DNA of 64,000 nucleotides from Tomocerus qinae. Lineage: Eukaryota; Arthropoda; Collembola; Entomobryomorpha; Tomoceridae. The DNA lies in contig CM034548.1 of NCBI GenBank assembly GCA_020055645.1, positions 29,252,201 through 29,316,200 of the forward strand, given 5' to 3'. The notes beneath the pieces are model-generated. The model saw nothing but the letters and a program-made list of their open reading frames with translations. It ran no database searches and was not told the origin of the DNA. A program made the position numbers and the translations under genes. This document shows, in pieces, positions 36,707 through 47,639 of this stretch (position 1 is its first letter; the number at the start of each line of letters is the position of its first letter).

Positions 36707-39700
36707 TCATTTGCGGAGAGTTGATTGCCTAGCTAACTCAATAGCTTGACGAATAGATATTTGGTCCATTTCGGTTAATGAAGCTTTCTCGTTGTCAAGA
36801 TACACATCGTTAGCCCGTGAGCCAAAGTAGGAAAGTGCTATTACACGGTAGTCTACTGACGAAGCAACTTCATTTCCTGTCAAATACAATGATTCCAGAC
36901 AAGGCAACTCGGAAAGATATTTTATTTCTTCAACACTGACGACCTTGTTGCAGCTTAAGTTGAGATCCACTAAGCTGTACAGCTTCCTGAAAGGTTTCAG
37001 GTACTCTATTTGGTTCTGTGACATATCCAGAATTTTTATGTTCCCCAATTGGACGTGCAAATCTGAGAGGAAACAAATTACATTTCCATTGTAGGACACA
37101 TGCTCTAAGTAAGGAAGTGATGTCAGGCTGAATGCATCACAGAGTTGATTAAAGCTGAGATTAATGCGTCTTAGTGACGGAGCGAGATTCCCAATATCAT
37201 CCACATTCTGGAAATTAAAAAGAAATTAAATTACAAACCAAACATTACTGCTAGAGACATAAAACTTGACATAGGAAATAAAATCTGGAATTACCTCTAT
37301 TTTATTATTGTTCAGGTTGAGAGATATCAAATTTGGCCACACATTATCAGGGCCTGCTTCGCTGTAACATTTGTAAAGATTATCACAAAGTAAAAGTCCA
37401 CTCGTTGATTCAAGATGCGAGTTGTGGACAGATATCTGCTCAATAGTTTGTCGGACAGTTCCTATCTGCAATAATTAATAATAATATTATGGACAATTAA
37501 TTATTTTACCTTCCTACAAAATACAACTTATAAAAAGCTCGCAGTAAGAGAAGCACTTTTGAATAATTTTCGTGTACTGATTTAGAAACCATAATTATTT
37601 GCAGATATCTCTGCACAAATCACATTTACGATATTAAAATGAACAAACTTTATGCTTTTCTCAACTCCCAATATTTCATTTTCAGGCATTCTTTCGTCCA
37701 CTTATTTTGAGGGATATTTTTTGAGGCGTTATTATCAAAATATTACCAATATTTCAAAAAATTTACAGCACTCTATTTCTATTGAAACTTAATACATGTA
37801 TCAATCTTGCTCTGGATGCCATTTTAAATGGATCAAGGAATTTTCACATCTAAAGTTTTACATCCTGGGGTAGTGAAGTTTTACAACTAGCCACTGCAGT
37901 TTTACAACCATGCACTGCAGTTTTACAACCAGCTACTGAAGTTTTACGCCCAGCCACTGCAGTTTTACAAACACAAACGGCAGTTTTGCAATCTTTCAAA
38001 TGTAATGAACTCAAAGTTTGGTAAAACCTAAATAAATGCTTAATAATTATATTAAGACGAAGTTTGATTAATATCCGAAGGAATAGTGCATTATGGTAAA
38101 TGCTCCATTCAAATGCAAAAGGTAGGTAGAGATTATGATTGTATTTACATACAATGAAAGTAAACTTGTAGACGAGAAATCGGAACTGAAGTACAATACA
38201 GTTTAGACATTTGACGCAAGCGGTAGCAGTTTTGTAATAGCAGCATGGCTAGTTTTGTAAAATCAGTTAGAGGAAAAGAAAAATTAGTGTGAATTATTCG
38301 CAAGGAGGTGGAATAGAAGAATCATATCATTTTTAAACGCAAACAATCCAATCTAAAATTAACACAATTATTTAATTAACAAATATAAAAATATTTACGT
38401 GCTGTCAGTGTTAGTAATGACAAGCTGACAAGTGCATTTAGTAAAAATCATCATGTGTATATACGATTATTACTTCAATATTCTTACAAATGATGCATAA
38501 TTAATTTTTCTCACCTTGCAGGCTCCGGAATGTGTTCGTGTTCTTTGATTTTTTCTATTCCACCTCCTTGCGAATAATTGACTTTTCCCTTACAATTAGG
38601 TCTTCTCTCAAAAACCCAATAATAACCACCATGCTTATAATCCTTCACATGACAATAAACGAAACCACGGAAAGCTAATTTTTCTTTTCCTCTACCTTCG
38701 TCTTAATATAATTATTAAGCATTTATTTAGGTTTTACCAAACTTTGAGTTCATTACATTTGAAAGGTTTTAAAACTGCCGTTTGTGGTCGTAAAACTTCA
38801 GTGGCTGGTTGTAAAACTGCAGTGTATAGTTGTAAAACTGCAGTGGCTGGTTGTAAAACTTCACTACCCCAGGATGTAAAACTTTAGATGTGAAAATTCC
38901 CAATACCATTTTAAATATTCCAAAATGAATTGCTAATTTGCTAAATTAAAACGCGTATAAGTTTGTGAGCTCAAAGAGATACAATAACATTGAGCTGGGT
39001 TGATTGGGAGTTTTACGGATATTATTTCCTATTATGCGTATCTGTCATTTTTGCAAACTAATTTCACATATACTATTATAATGTTCCGTTTTTCCACATA
39101 AATACTAAAACATGTTGCTTGCCAAATATTAATACTAAAGAATAGCTGAGTGCTCGACAAACACTAACACGCATACATTATTAATCACCTTAAAAACTTA
39201 CATGAACAAACTTGTCGACATTTACAATCTTCAAAGTTAATTGGCGTAATGATTTGAAAGGAGACAAATCAACTGAAAGAAATTAATAAATGATATTGTA
39301 AACTATCGTAAATTAAGCAATTATCTTAAATTTAAAAAAATACTTAAAATAAAATAATTTTAAGGTTCAAGAAATGTAAAAATATTAGTGTAATCAATTA
39401 CCAGGGTACTGGTTTGGAATTATTGTACTCTTTCCAAGAGGAATGTTGCTACCAACAATTTCTAGACGTTTCAAACGAGTGCAAAAATCAACGATGTGAC
39501 TAAAATCATGACGTTTGTCAACAGAATCCAAAGGTGGAAGAGCTAGACGCATCCGTTCATTTATCGCGTATATCTGGATACATGAATGGTGGAATTACAA
39601 ACAAGTATTTCATGTATTCGTAAGTATTTGTACAAAATATGGCTCAGGACTGCCTTAATGTTGGTACAAAGAGAGGCGAAAGTACCTGAAACGGAGACAG

Positions 39701-40438
39701 TATGAAGGACTTGGAGTTTGCAATTATTTGATCGCCTTTTTCGAAAATTTCAACTGCTAGCTTTTTTAACATGAAAATGATTTCAAAATCGTAGAAATTG
39801 AGAAACTCTGCTAAATCATTTGGAGGATTTCTTCCCAGAAACTGGACGAGATTCTTCAGATACAGATCAAGCTGCTCACGTCGCTTTTCCACAAACTGAG
39901 GATCTTTGTTTCCAATCAGTTTTTTAGGAGGGAGTATTATATTGTCTCTGGGAATGCCTGAAATATCAAATAAACACTCAATTTCAGTTTAGCTATTGAT
40001 GAAACACGCTTAGGGAAAAATATGTTGAACTTGTTGGATCTGAGGTAGTAGGATGTGGAGGCGAGAAATTGGGCACAAAATACACTATTTTTAATTTTAA
40101 AAGGATTTAATAGTTGATGATATCTACGCTACATCATTAAATACCTTTTCACATGTAAAATTTAAATAGTCAATAGTAGGTTTTCATCTTTATTATATGT
40201 TATTATTAATTTGTCTTACTTACATAAGGTCGTAAATGTGAATGTAACTATTACCTTGTGAATCGACTAGTTTTCTATGTAGGGCTTCAAAGTCGCTGTA
40301 GCGTCTTTCGACATGCCACCAAACCTCTTTAACTTCAACTTGGATTTTATACCAAATGGCATTATCTTTGGTATTATGAACATCTGTAACCAATCCGGAA
40401 ATATGAGCGTTGATTGTATCATGCAGTAGGCAAGCCAT
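36707..40438 (-). CDS. NISCH: Nischarin homologue (PX domain plus leucine-rich repeats)
   Basis: Six phase-consistent exons on the minus strand give 456 aa: 40438-40255, 39957-39686, 39573-39402, 39272-39202, 37465-37295, 37207-36707. The start is the first ATG in frame, with a good context (AAAATGGC). Residues 1-120 form a PX domain (YKIQV, RRYSDFEALHRKL, LPPKKLIGN, then VEKRREQLDLYL), known for phosphoinositide binding. Residues about 195-440 are leucine-rich repeats (NLISLNLNNNKIE, LGNIKILDMSQNQIEYL, LYSLVDLNLSCNK, LPCLESLYLTGNEV) ending in an LRR cap (DYRVIALSYFG). Every block follows vertebrate nischarin in order. The long vertebrate C-terminal region with integrin- and Rac-linked functions is absent: the frame ends soon after the LRR cap, as in short arthropod forms. 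Nischarin works on endosomal membranes. AATAAA on the minus strand near 36522 may be the poly(A) signal. Confidence 0.92.
37837..38900. mobile_element. Non-autonomous element with tandem repeats inside its terminal inverted repeats
   Basis: It starts GGAATTTTCACATCTAAAG and ends with the exact complement, 1064 bp later. Arms of over 200 bp (37837-38062 and 38697-38900) each hold several 20-22-bp tandem units (CAGTTTTACAACCAGCCACTG type) and end in TTAATATAATTATTAAGC words. Between them lies a second inverted pair (ATTATTCGCAAGGAGGTGGA at about 38294 and its complement near 38565). No coding frame and no clear target duplication. It lies in the fourth nischarin intron (37466-39201) and accounts for most of its length. 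Confidence 0.8.
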
Positions 40439-41014
40439 TTTCAAATAACGAAGTCTTGCCTCGCAGATCGAACAAAATTTGAAACACAAATTTTGTAGAC
40501 TAAGTAAAACATTTATTTGAGACTAATTATATGTTCTATAATTCTGTTACAGCTAAGTTTGCAAATGAAATGACTGATTTTAGTGCAGAATGTCAAAAGA
40601 AAAACCTCACCCACTTAAAGGAAAGCGCCAAGTGGAAGAGTTGATTTTAGTTCTATTGCACTTTACAGTGACTGTGATTTGCTTTGTTTCCTGTATGTAC
40701 TGTAAATACTTGCTGTGTTGTGTGTGAGTAGTTAGTGTGTCGATCGTGTGAGATAGGAAACAGAAATAATATAGACTCATTAGAGAAAAATTAAAATTTT
40801 TCAATCAAGCAAGCAAACTATTAGTAATTATTATGAAACAACCTCCCTCAGCTCGGCATTAATTCTTTTGAGAGCTGTCAGTCAAAATCAAAAATATAAC
40901 AATTGCCAATGTCAATTCTACAAACTAATGCAAATAAAGCACAACACTACCTTTTTTATACTATCCAAACGTGATGCTGTAATCACAACTCTTTAACTCT
41001 GTAAAAGTGAAGTA
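40439..41014. other. Nischarin upstream region
   Basis: This contains the presumed promoter and 5'-UTR of the nischarin gene on the minus strand. No TATA box or other clear element was found. The short open frame here has no support. Confidence 0.3.
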
Positions 41015-42148
41015 TATGTGGTAGTCTGGGAGAGCTATAATGTCTCAGACTAGACTGGGAGGGATATCTCCGTGCTAGCGGTGCCAAGCCATGAGGTTTC
41101 AGTCTGGGATGGATGTCTTAATCACCATTGTAAAAGATTGCTATGAACGATCCTATGATGACATAATGTTTAAGTAACACAAACATCGAAAATCTTTTGT
41201 TACACTCTAACATTTATTATTCATCGTTAATTTGTATAATATGAATAATTCTTAAATATATTGCACTGTTCTTATCTTAGCTTAGTCTCAAAATCGAGAT
41301 TACGAGCATTGAAAAGTTATTTAGTTAATCGCCAACAACAAGGTAATTGGTATAAAAAAGCTTAGTGAAAGAGTAGTTACTGTTGGCAGCAATGTTTCTT
41401 TAGCCATACTCAGGGTTGACAGAACAAATACTGATCCAATAAACTTACCATGTAAAGTTCTCCAAAGACTAAAAATGGTAATTTTAAACTACAATGTGCT
41501 AAGGGGATCATTGAAACTATTATGGTAAGTGAAGTAAATGTCGGTCCGTGGACAGCTGAAATCGACACAACTGGATGGCTGGAGGCCCCTATTAAGTACA
41601 TTATTGCATTTTGATCTGTAACATGGTACAGCTCTCGATCCATTTGTAAGTGCAAGGCAAGGGTAACTGTCAAAGTAAAAAATGCCCCTGCAAAAAGAAC
41701 GATATACACTGTGGCACTAAATGCCATAACATCAGTAGCAGTACTTGCAAAAATTTAATAACTGAACTCCGGGCTTTGGAAAAAATGTCAATTAATAATA
41801 ATTATTATAGCAGACAAAAATTTAACTGTCAACATTGACTTAATGATTATGACTGATAAAAACAGTACAATATATTTATGCATATTATACAATACAAATT
41901 AATGATTACAATAAATAAAAAATGTTAGAGTGTGTAACAAAAGATATTCAATGTTTGTGTTACTTACATATTATGTCATCATAGGATCGTCCATTGCAAT
42001 CCTTTACAATGGGGATTGAGACATATCCCTCCCAGACTGAAACCTCATGACTCAGTACACCTGGCGGTACGGAAATATCCCTCCCAGTCTAGTCTGAGAG
42101 AGACATTACAGCTTTCCCAGTCTCCTAGCTCTCCCAAACTACCACATA
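41015..42148. mobile_element. 1.13-kb inverted-repeat element carrying an exon-like sequence
   Basis: Left end TATGTGGTAGTCTGGGAGAG and right end CTCTCCCAAACTACCACATA are inverted. The arms extend about 235-270 bp (to about 41250 and from about 41880), sharing GTTACACTCTAACAT and GATCCTATGATGACATAAT words. A TA flanks each end, consistent with a TA target as used by Tc/mariner-type elements, but TATA-rich flanks make this uncertain. The centre, unlike the arms, has coding character on the minus strand. No transposase is present, so it would need help to move. Confidence 0.75.
41449..41716 (-). CDS. Exon-like open frame inside the inverted-repeat element
   Basis: On the minus strand an open frame of about 89 codons lies between a plausible acceptor (GGCATTTAG|TGCC, 41717) and a strong donor (CATG|GTAAGT, 41448). 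It codes a first hydrophobic helix (ATVYIVLFAGAFFTLTVTLA), a polar stretch with SSHPVVSISAVHGPTF, and a second hydrophobic helix (SLTIIVSMIPLAHC). This looks like one exon of a membrane protein gene, and codon use is unlike the AT-rich arms. I do not recognise the family. It could be a gene fragment captured by the element, or an exon of a resident gene around which the arms coincidentally lie. No partner exon was found nearby. Confidence 0.4.
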
Positions 42149-42827
42149 TATATTGTGAAAGTGATAAATAAATTATATCTTATCTGATCAGATTACAACT
42201 AAAATCAAACGGCAAGTCATCACTGGTCTGAGGGACAGTGACAGGGACATTTGAAAATAACATGTAAAATAAAAGACTTAAGTAAATATTTAAGAGGCAA
42301 AAGAGAGTATATTTAATGTTTGATCATTTATTTTGACATTAGAAATATAACCTTTAAGCGAAGTATACTTCTCCACGACGCTTATTTAATTTCCACCTGC
42401 AGAATTTAAGATATACAAATAATTTCCTTCTAAGTATTAGTAAATAAAGGAAAGCAAAATAAAAACAGTTCACATTAATTAAGAACAAAGGGTTAACAGT
42501 GGCACTTGCCACTGGCAAAAACCACTTACATTTCTCCCGGTCGTTTATGACACTAGCAAAAACCACTTGCATTTCTCCCGGTGGTTTATGCCACTGGTCA
42601 CTGGCAAAAATCACCGGAAGGAATGGCGCAAGATTTTTGGTTATTTATCTCAGTTGTTTTGCCACTGACTGAGGAAAATAACATAATGTTTTGTTTACGA
42701 TAAATCAAATCCATTGACAGTTTACGATAATGCAATTAGCAGTTTACGGTTATCCAAATAACAGTTTTCGAATATTATGCTATCTGTATTGACTTATACG
42801 AAAGTGCTTTTAATGAGTTCACCTGAC
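42149..42827. other. Non-coding spacer with two small tandem arrays
   Basis: From 42508 to 42617 a roughly 46-bp unit (GCCACTGGCAAAAACCACTT, then CATTTCTCCCGG) is repeated two and a half times. From about 42690 to 42775 a shorter ACAGTTTACGATAA-type unit recurs three to four times. No gene was seen. Confidence 0.6.
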
Positions 42828-42968
42828 CTACAGTACAAAAGTGACCATAGGAATTATACATGCCCCTTATGGGAAATTATGAAAAAACCATTATCCATAA
42901 TCTTATTTTTTCATATATGCCTATACATCGTAATCCTTATGGTCACTTTTAACTCCCCCGTACTGTAG
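42828..42968. mobile_element. Hairpin MITE, 141 bp
   Basis: CTACAGTAC plus AAAAGTGACCATA at the left is inverted at the right (TATGGTCACTTTTAA, then GTACTGTAG). The interior keeps pairing (TTATGGGAAATTATGAAAAA against TTTTTTCATATATGCC), so the whole unit is a foldback. No target duplication is evident. Confidence 0.65.
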
Positions 42969-43631
42969 ATTCCCTTAATCGTATCGTATTATATTAATAG
43001 GAATGGGATGTATTCATAGCAATGATTATTTTTATTAGATTATTGTTCCACAGTAACAAAATTACCATTGAACTTTAAATGTGAAGCGGAGATACAGATT
43101 TCTGTACAAATAATTAAATATTAACACACCAATTGAAGAAGTAGTAGTGATTAACAGTGTGACGGTGATTGAAATCATTAAATCCCCTACACAGGCTTCA
43201 ATTTTTCATGATTTATAACATTTATTTTGAGTCAAAATCTGAGGGTAGTTATTGACAAATACTTTTCGACAAAAAATTTAGTTATCATCAGCCTTGACTC
43301 AACTCAAGGTTCTAATTCAATGCGTTGATCACAGCACGATATACATAACTCACTTTTATATCTGTACAGTATGGGAAAGCCGGGGCGGAGCACTCATAGG
43401 GAGTTATCATGTACATGTACCACTCTCGAGTGGTTTGGGTATATGTATAGGTATTTGAATTAACATAAAAACTTGAAAAATCTAGGCTACTAAAAATAAA
43501 AGTAATGGCATATTGACAAAACAAATGTACAATAAAAATTGACAACAAGGCTTTAAGTTACGTTTAAAAAATTGCAATATATCATCTCTATACGTTGCTT
43601 AACTTCATACTTATTAAATAAATTGGTTTAT
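42969..43631. other. Intergenic, 3' flank of the CD36-family gene
   Basis: It includes the probable 3'-UTR of the CD36-family gene (an AATAAA overlaps the end of its stop codon on the minus strand). Nothing else is supported. Confidence 0.4.
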
Positions 43632-46600
43632 TCACTGGTAATTGTCATCACGGAGTGGTTCCAGTTCTTCATTTTCTTTCTCAAGACTTAAAATTTGAGT
43701 TAACTGAACACCAGAATGATTCGTAGAACTAACTTCTAAGTTGTTTGGTACTGGATAGTGAACTATTCGTACTCCATTATGAATACTGACCACTGACTCA
43801 GGATGCATTTTATTTCTTCGTAATCGAGTTGAAGAAAGTAGTCGAGTTCTCAACGAACGAAGTCCACTTTTCTTAGTCCTAGAATCTGAATCTCCTCTAA
43901 AAATCGTTTTCTGAAATTAACAAATTCAGTCTTTCTTAATTAATTACAGCAACAATCAGCAAATAAAACGTACGTGTTGAACTATAATAGTGGGTATTAT
44001 TATACATATAATTATAGTTCATACATAGTTCATACCAAGACTAGGATTTTAATTTTAGAGTGAGAGATAGCTTGTGACTGACACATTTGTTAATTTTATT
44101 TTAAATTTTATTCCCCAGGAGATTAGTACTACAAATGGTTTATTTTATGTAGGCATGTATTTTTTCAAATGGTTAGGTTGCCAAAATTCCGAAAATTTTC
44201 CGGAACCCAAGCTTCATGTTAATGGTACCTTACTATGGTTAGAAAGCATGTAGCAAATTGGAGACTATAGGAGAGCCTACCAAGGTTTTTGAATTGGCGT
44301 CCTTGCGACATTTGGCAGTCATGTAATAGAAACCGACAATTAGGATGAGTGTTACACCAACAATAAGTATAACCAACGATCCAATCGTACCAGCAGATGG
44401 AAGTATTGCCAGTATTTTTACTGGCGGTAGCAATTCATCACTAATCTGAGCCGTTTGAGTGAACCAAAGAGTAGGAAAGTAGATTTTTGGCACATTGCGC
44501 AACAATCTATGAGATTTGCAATAAAAATATATTTGAAATATTACGTAAATGTTGTTTCAAAAATTACTATTATTTCCAATGTAGCTCAACTATATACGAA
44601 TCACTTACTTGTACTCATCCCACGGTTGCAATAAAATATTGATTTGGAGAGCGGCTGCAACTTGGAGAGGTATACCAGTTCGCTAAAACATTTCAAAAAT
44701 AGTGCATTTAAGTTAATGAAGCTAACATTAACAGAAAAATATTGTTTCGAAATAGTGAAATAGTTAGTCTTGTGTTATTATAATGTGGTTAGAAAATTGA
44801 AAAAATTTCTTTTTCACGTAAAACATTACTAATCATGATACCTATGGCATTAAAAACGTCGTTCCAAATGATTGAATCTGAATCAGGACCACTACGATTC
44901 AAAAGCGTGAATACCCATGTGTATTAAAACCCTTATTAAAAACGGCAACACTTACAGGCTCCAAATCAATGAACATTTGGTGCTTGTCCTCATCAGGCTT
45001 CATCCCAATAACAGATTCTCTATACCAGGGGTCTGCAAGGTAGAAGTGAGGAAACGAAACGTAAGCAGGAGCTCCCCATCTACAAAGGACAAGCATAGTA
45101 ATATACATAGTAAAAAAGGCATTTATGTGCCTAATAAACGGTATCAGCCCATTTGCAAAAACATTTGGACCTACACCTGCACCACAGAATATAAAGTGCT
45201 TAATTGTTAGAATTCTGAATTTACTTATGTTTTGCTTGCAAGCAATCGACTAATGTAACATTTTGTTGCCCAGTATTGAATGGAATTTTGTTGGCTAGTT
45301 TTACCATGCGTTGTTTACGCAAATAACCATAAATCACGTTGAAGGATGACTAAAATGTTAATAATCAGGTAATATAATAATCTGTTTATCCCTGTTCAAA
45401 GGTAAAACAGCTATATTATTAGCTACCATATTATTTGTAAAATTTTTGATTAGATTTATTTTTATAATAAGTAAATTATATTAATTAATATTATTATATA
45501 GCATTATTTTACACGACTTTAGATATTTTTCCTATAGTTTTTGTTACGAGTCAAAATGTATGAAATCTCACTTGCATGTGGATACATCAATAGCCCCATT
45601 AGGAGCACATTCTCCAGAAACGCAAAAGCACCTAGAAAATTAAAAGACATGAAGTATTAATAATAATTAAGAAGGGACATACATATAAGCTGCTAACAAA
45701 ATAAAAGGAAAATGATACACAGATGAGTATGGTACCAATTATCGGGAATGGTTGTCTTGTTGGTGAACATTGTTTCGTCTCCCCAGTAGCGATAGGCAGA
45801 CACTCCGAATGTTGTAACTTCTTCTTTATAGTTCAAAGTGACTGTTCTACAAATATCGGCACTGAATAAGGAAATTGACGATTTGTCTCTCTTGGGAGGA
45901 AAGAATTCTCCAGCAGAGCCATTAAGATACCCACAATGGGATGGGTAGTAGCTGGACGTCTTTTCATAATTCCAGTTATCTAGTTTTCCGAATTTACTAA
46001 TATCATCCTCACCAGTGAACATATTGAAAATTCCATCGTAAACTGCTGATCCGTTTCTCTAAGCATATTTTTAATAAATTAAATTATAGACACAAAAATT
46101 AAATCATAAACTAAAAAATTAAATAAAAAATTAGTCTGATTGCTGATAAAGAGAATTTTTTCAGTGAAACGATAAATTTCGAAGACAATATCCGAGAACA
46201 CCGACAAAAATATTATCTTTTTCTGCCGAATGTTCCTTGTAATCCAGATATTATTTTGGAATATTCCTCCAAAAAATTTCACAATTTTATGGCTTCCATA
46301 GAAAAGCAACTTTCCATATATTCCAAAAGAATTTCCTTTCAAAATTTAGAAGAGTTATAAGAGAAAACATTTACATACTTCTAAAAACCATCCAAATTTT
46401 TCAAAAGGGATTGTTGCAGTGACAAATCCGTCAGGTAAAATAGATGCCAAGTCCATCAAAGGATCATCATAGCCTTCGAATAAAAACTCTCGAACTTTCT
46501 TGTGAACGACAAGTTTAGTTCCCAATGCACCCATTGCAATATTCAGCAGTCTCTTAACGAATGAATTTTCATTACGTAATGCGAATGCAGCGGACTATTA

Positions 46601-47575
46601 AAACAACAGTGTGAACATTTAAATTAAGTATGTTTTGATGTACGAATAAATAATTATCTTTGGGAACATATCATTTGTAACAAATTTTCACACGGTAGTG
46701 CAGTAAATATTACAAAACAAAATTTTAAACGGAACGGTTTAAAAGCGTTACTTAATATCTTCTTCATAATCATCTATGTTGTGAACATATCGTGATTTAA
46801 TTACTCTCGCCTGCGTGTGAATTTCTGTGATCTATTTAATTTCAGATATTTACTAAGGAAAACTCACAACGGCTGGAATATTTAACGTGGTAATAACATC
46901 ATCCAAGCCACCCTTGGACAAAGAAGGCTCATATATCCACGTTCGATTTTGTTGAAATGTGATCGTGTAGTTATTTTTGTCATCCAAACCAAGAACAATT
47001 TTTCTTCGTTGTTCTCTGGAAATGTAGGGAAATTATCATTATCTGTTCTGTTGTCACACCTTATAACTCGATTCAATTTATTAGACCTTATTATGTGTAA
47101 CCATGTTGTTTAGACCAATACTTAATATTTGACCCCAAGTAATGTTATGCCAATTAAAATGCATAATTTACAGTATAGTTTGTGATTAAGGAAATTACCT
47201 AAATACATATGGTCCTAATTCCTGTAAGACTGGCTTGCTGTAGTTTGATTTAAAGTCAGCCGCATTGGTCCAATTAAAGAAATAGAAATTTATATACAAA
47301 GGAATGGGCGTCTCTTCCCACAGTTGAAAGCTTTTAGAATTTCTGGTCAAAGCTAATTCCTATTGAAAAACATTCGACAGATTTGACTGCTTACAATATG
47401 TTCTTGTTCTTGTAATTAAATGTTTGCAATTTCCATAATAATTGTTAAAACTTACTTGGTTTAGTAAGGTGTCAAATATTGACGGCCAGTAGACGACAAA
47501 AATAGAGCCATATAAAGAAAGCAAAACACCGACAACGGTAACTGTTCCCAATTTGCAAGTTGTCGAGCAAGTCAT
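43632..47575 (-). CDS. CD36-family scavenger receptor (class B / SNMP-like)
   Basis: Ten phase-consistent exons on the minus strand give 576 aa: 47575-47456, 47359-47199, 47015-46868, 46594-46379, 46058-45736, 45631-45572, 45079-44956, 44682-44609, 44506-44281, 43910-43632. CD36 proteins span the membrane twice and bind lipids or lipoproteins. Seen here: N-terminal helix (about residues 8-30), YWPSIFDTLLNQ, WEETPIPLYINFYFFNWTNA, LQELGPYVFRE, FEGYDDPLMDLA, the Cys-rich WCFCVSGECAPNGAIDVSTC, SFPHFYLADPWY, KHQMFIDLEPRTGIPLQVAA, and a C-terminal helix (about 448-471). Several N-glycosylation sites (NWT, NYS, NYT, NRT, NGS, NKT) lie in the ectodomain. The tail of about 105 residues is long for this family and ends in an acidic stretch (LEKENEELEPLRDD). 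Class B receptor and SNMP cannot be told apart from this. Confidence 0.93.
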
Positions 47576-47624
47576 TTTAGCAAATGCCAAGGTTGGAAAA
47601 ATACGACAACGAACTGGAAACGAC

Positions 47625-47634
47625 TATTTATATA
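47625..47634 (-). promoter_or_regulatory. TATA-like box of the CD36-family gene
   Basis: The minus strand reads TATATAAATA about 50 bases upstream of the chosen ATG, followed by TTCCAGTTCGTTG, which could hold the initiator. Spacing is plausible for a short leader. In AT-rich DNA such a box can arise by chance. Confidence 0.35.
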
Positions 47635-47639
47635 ATAAA

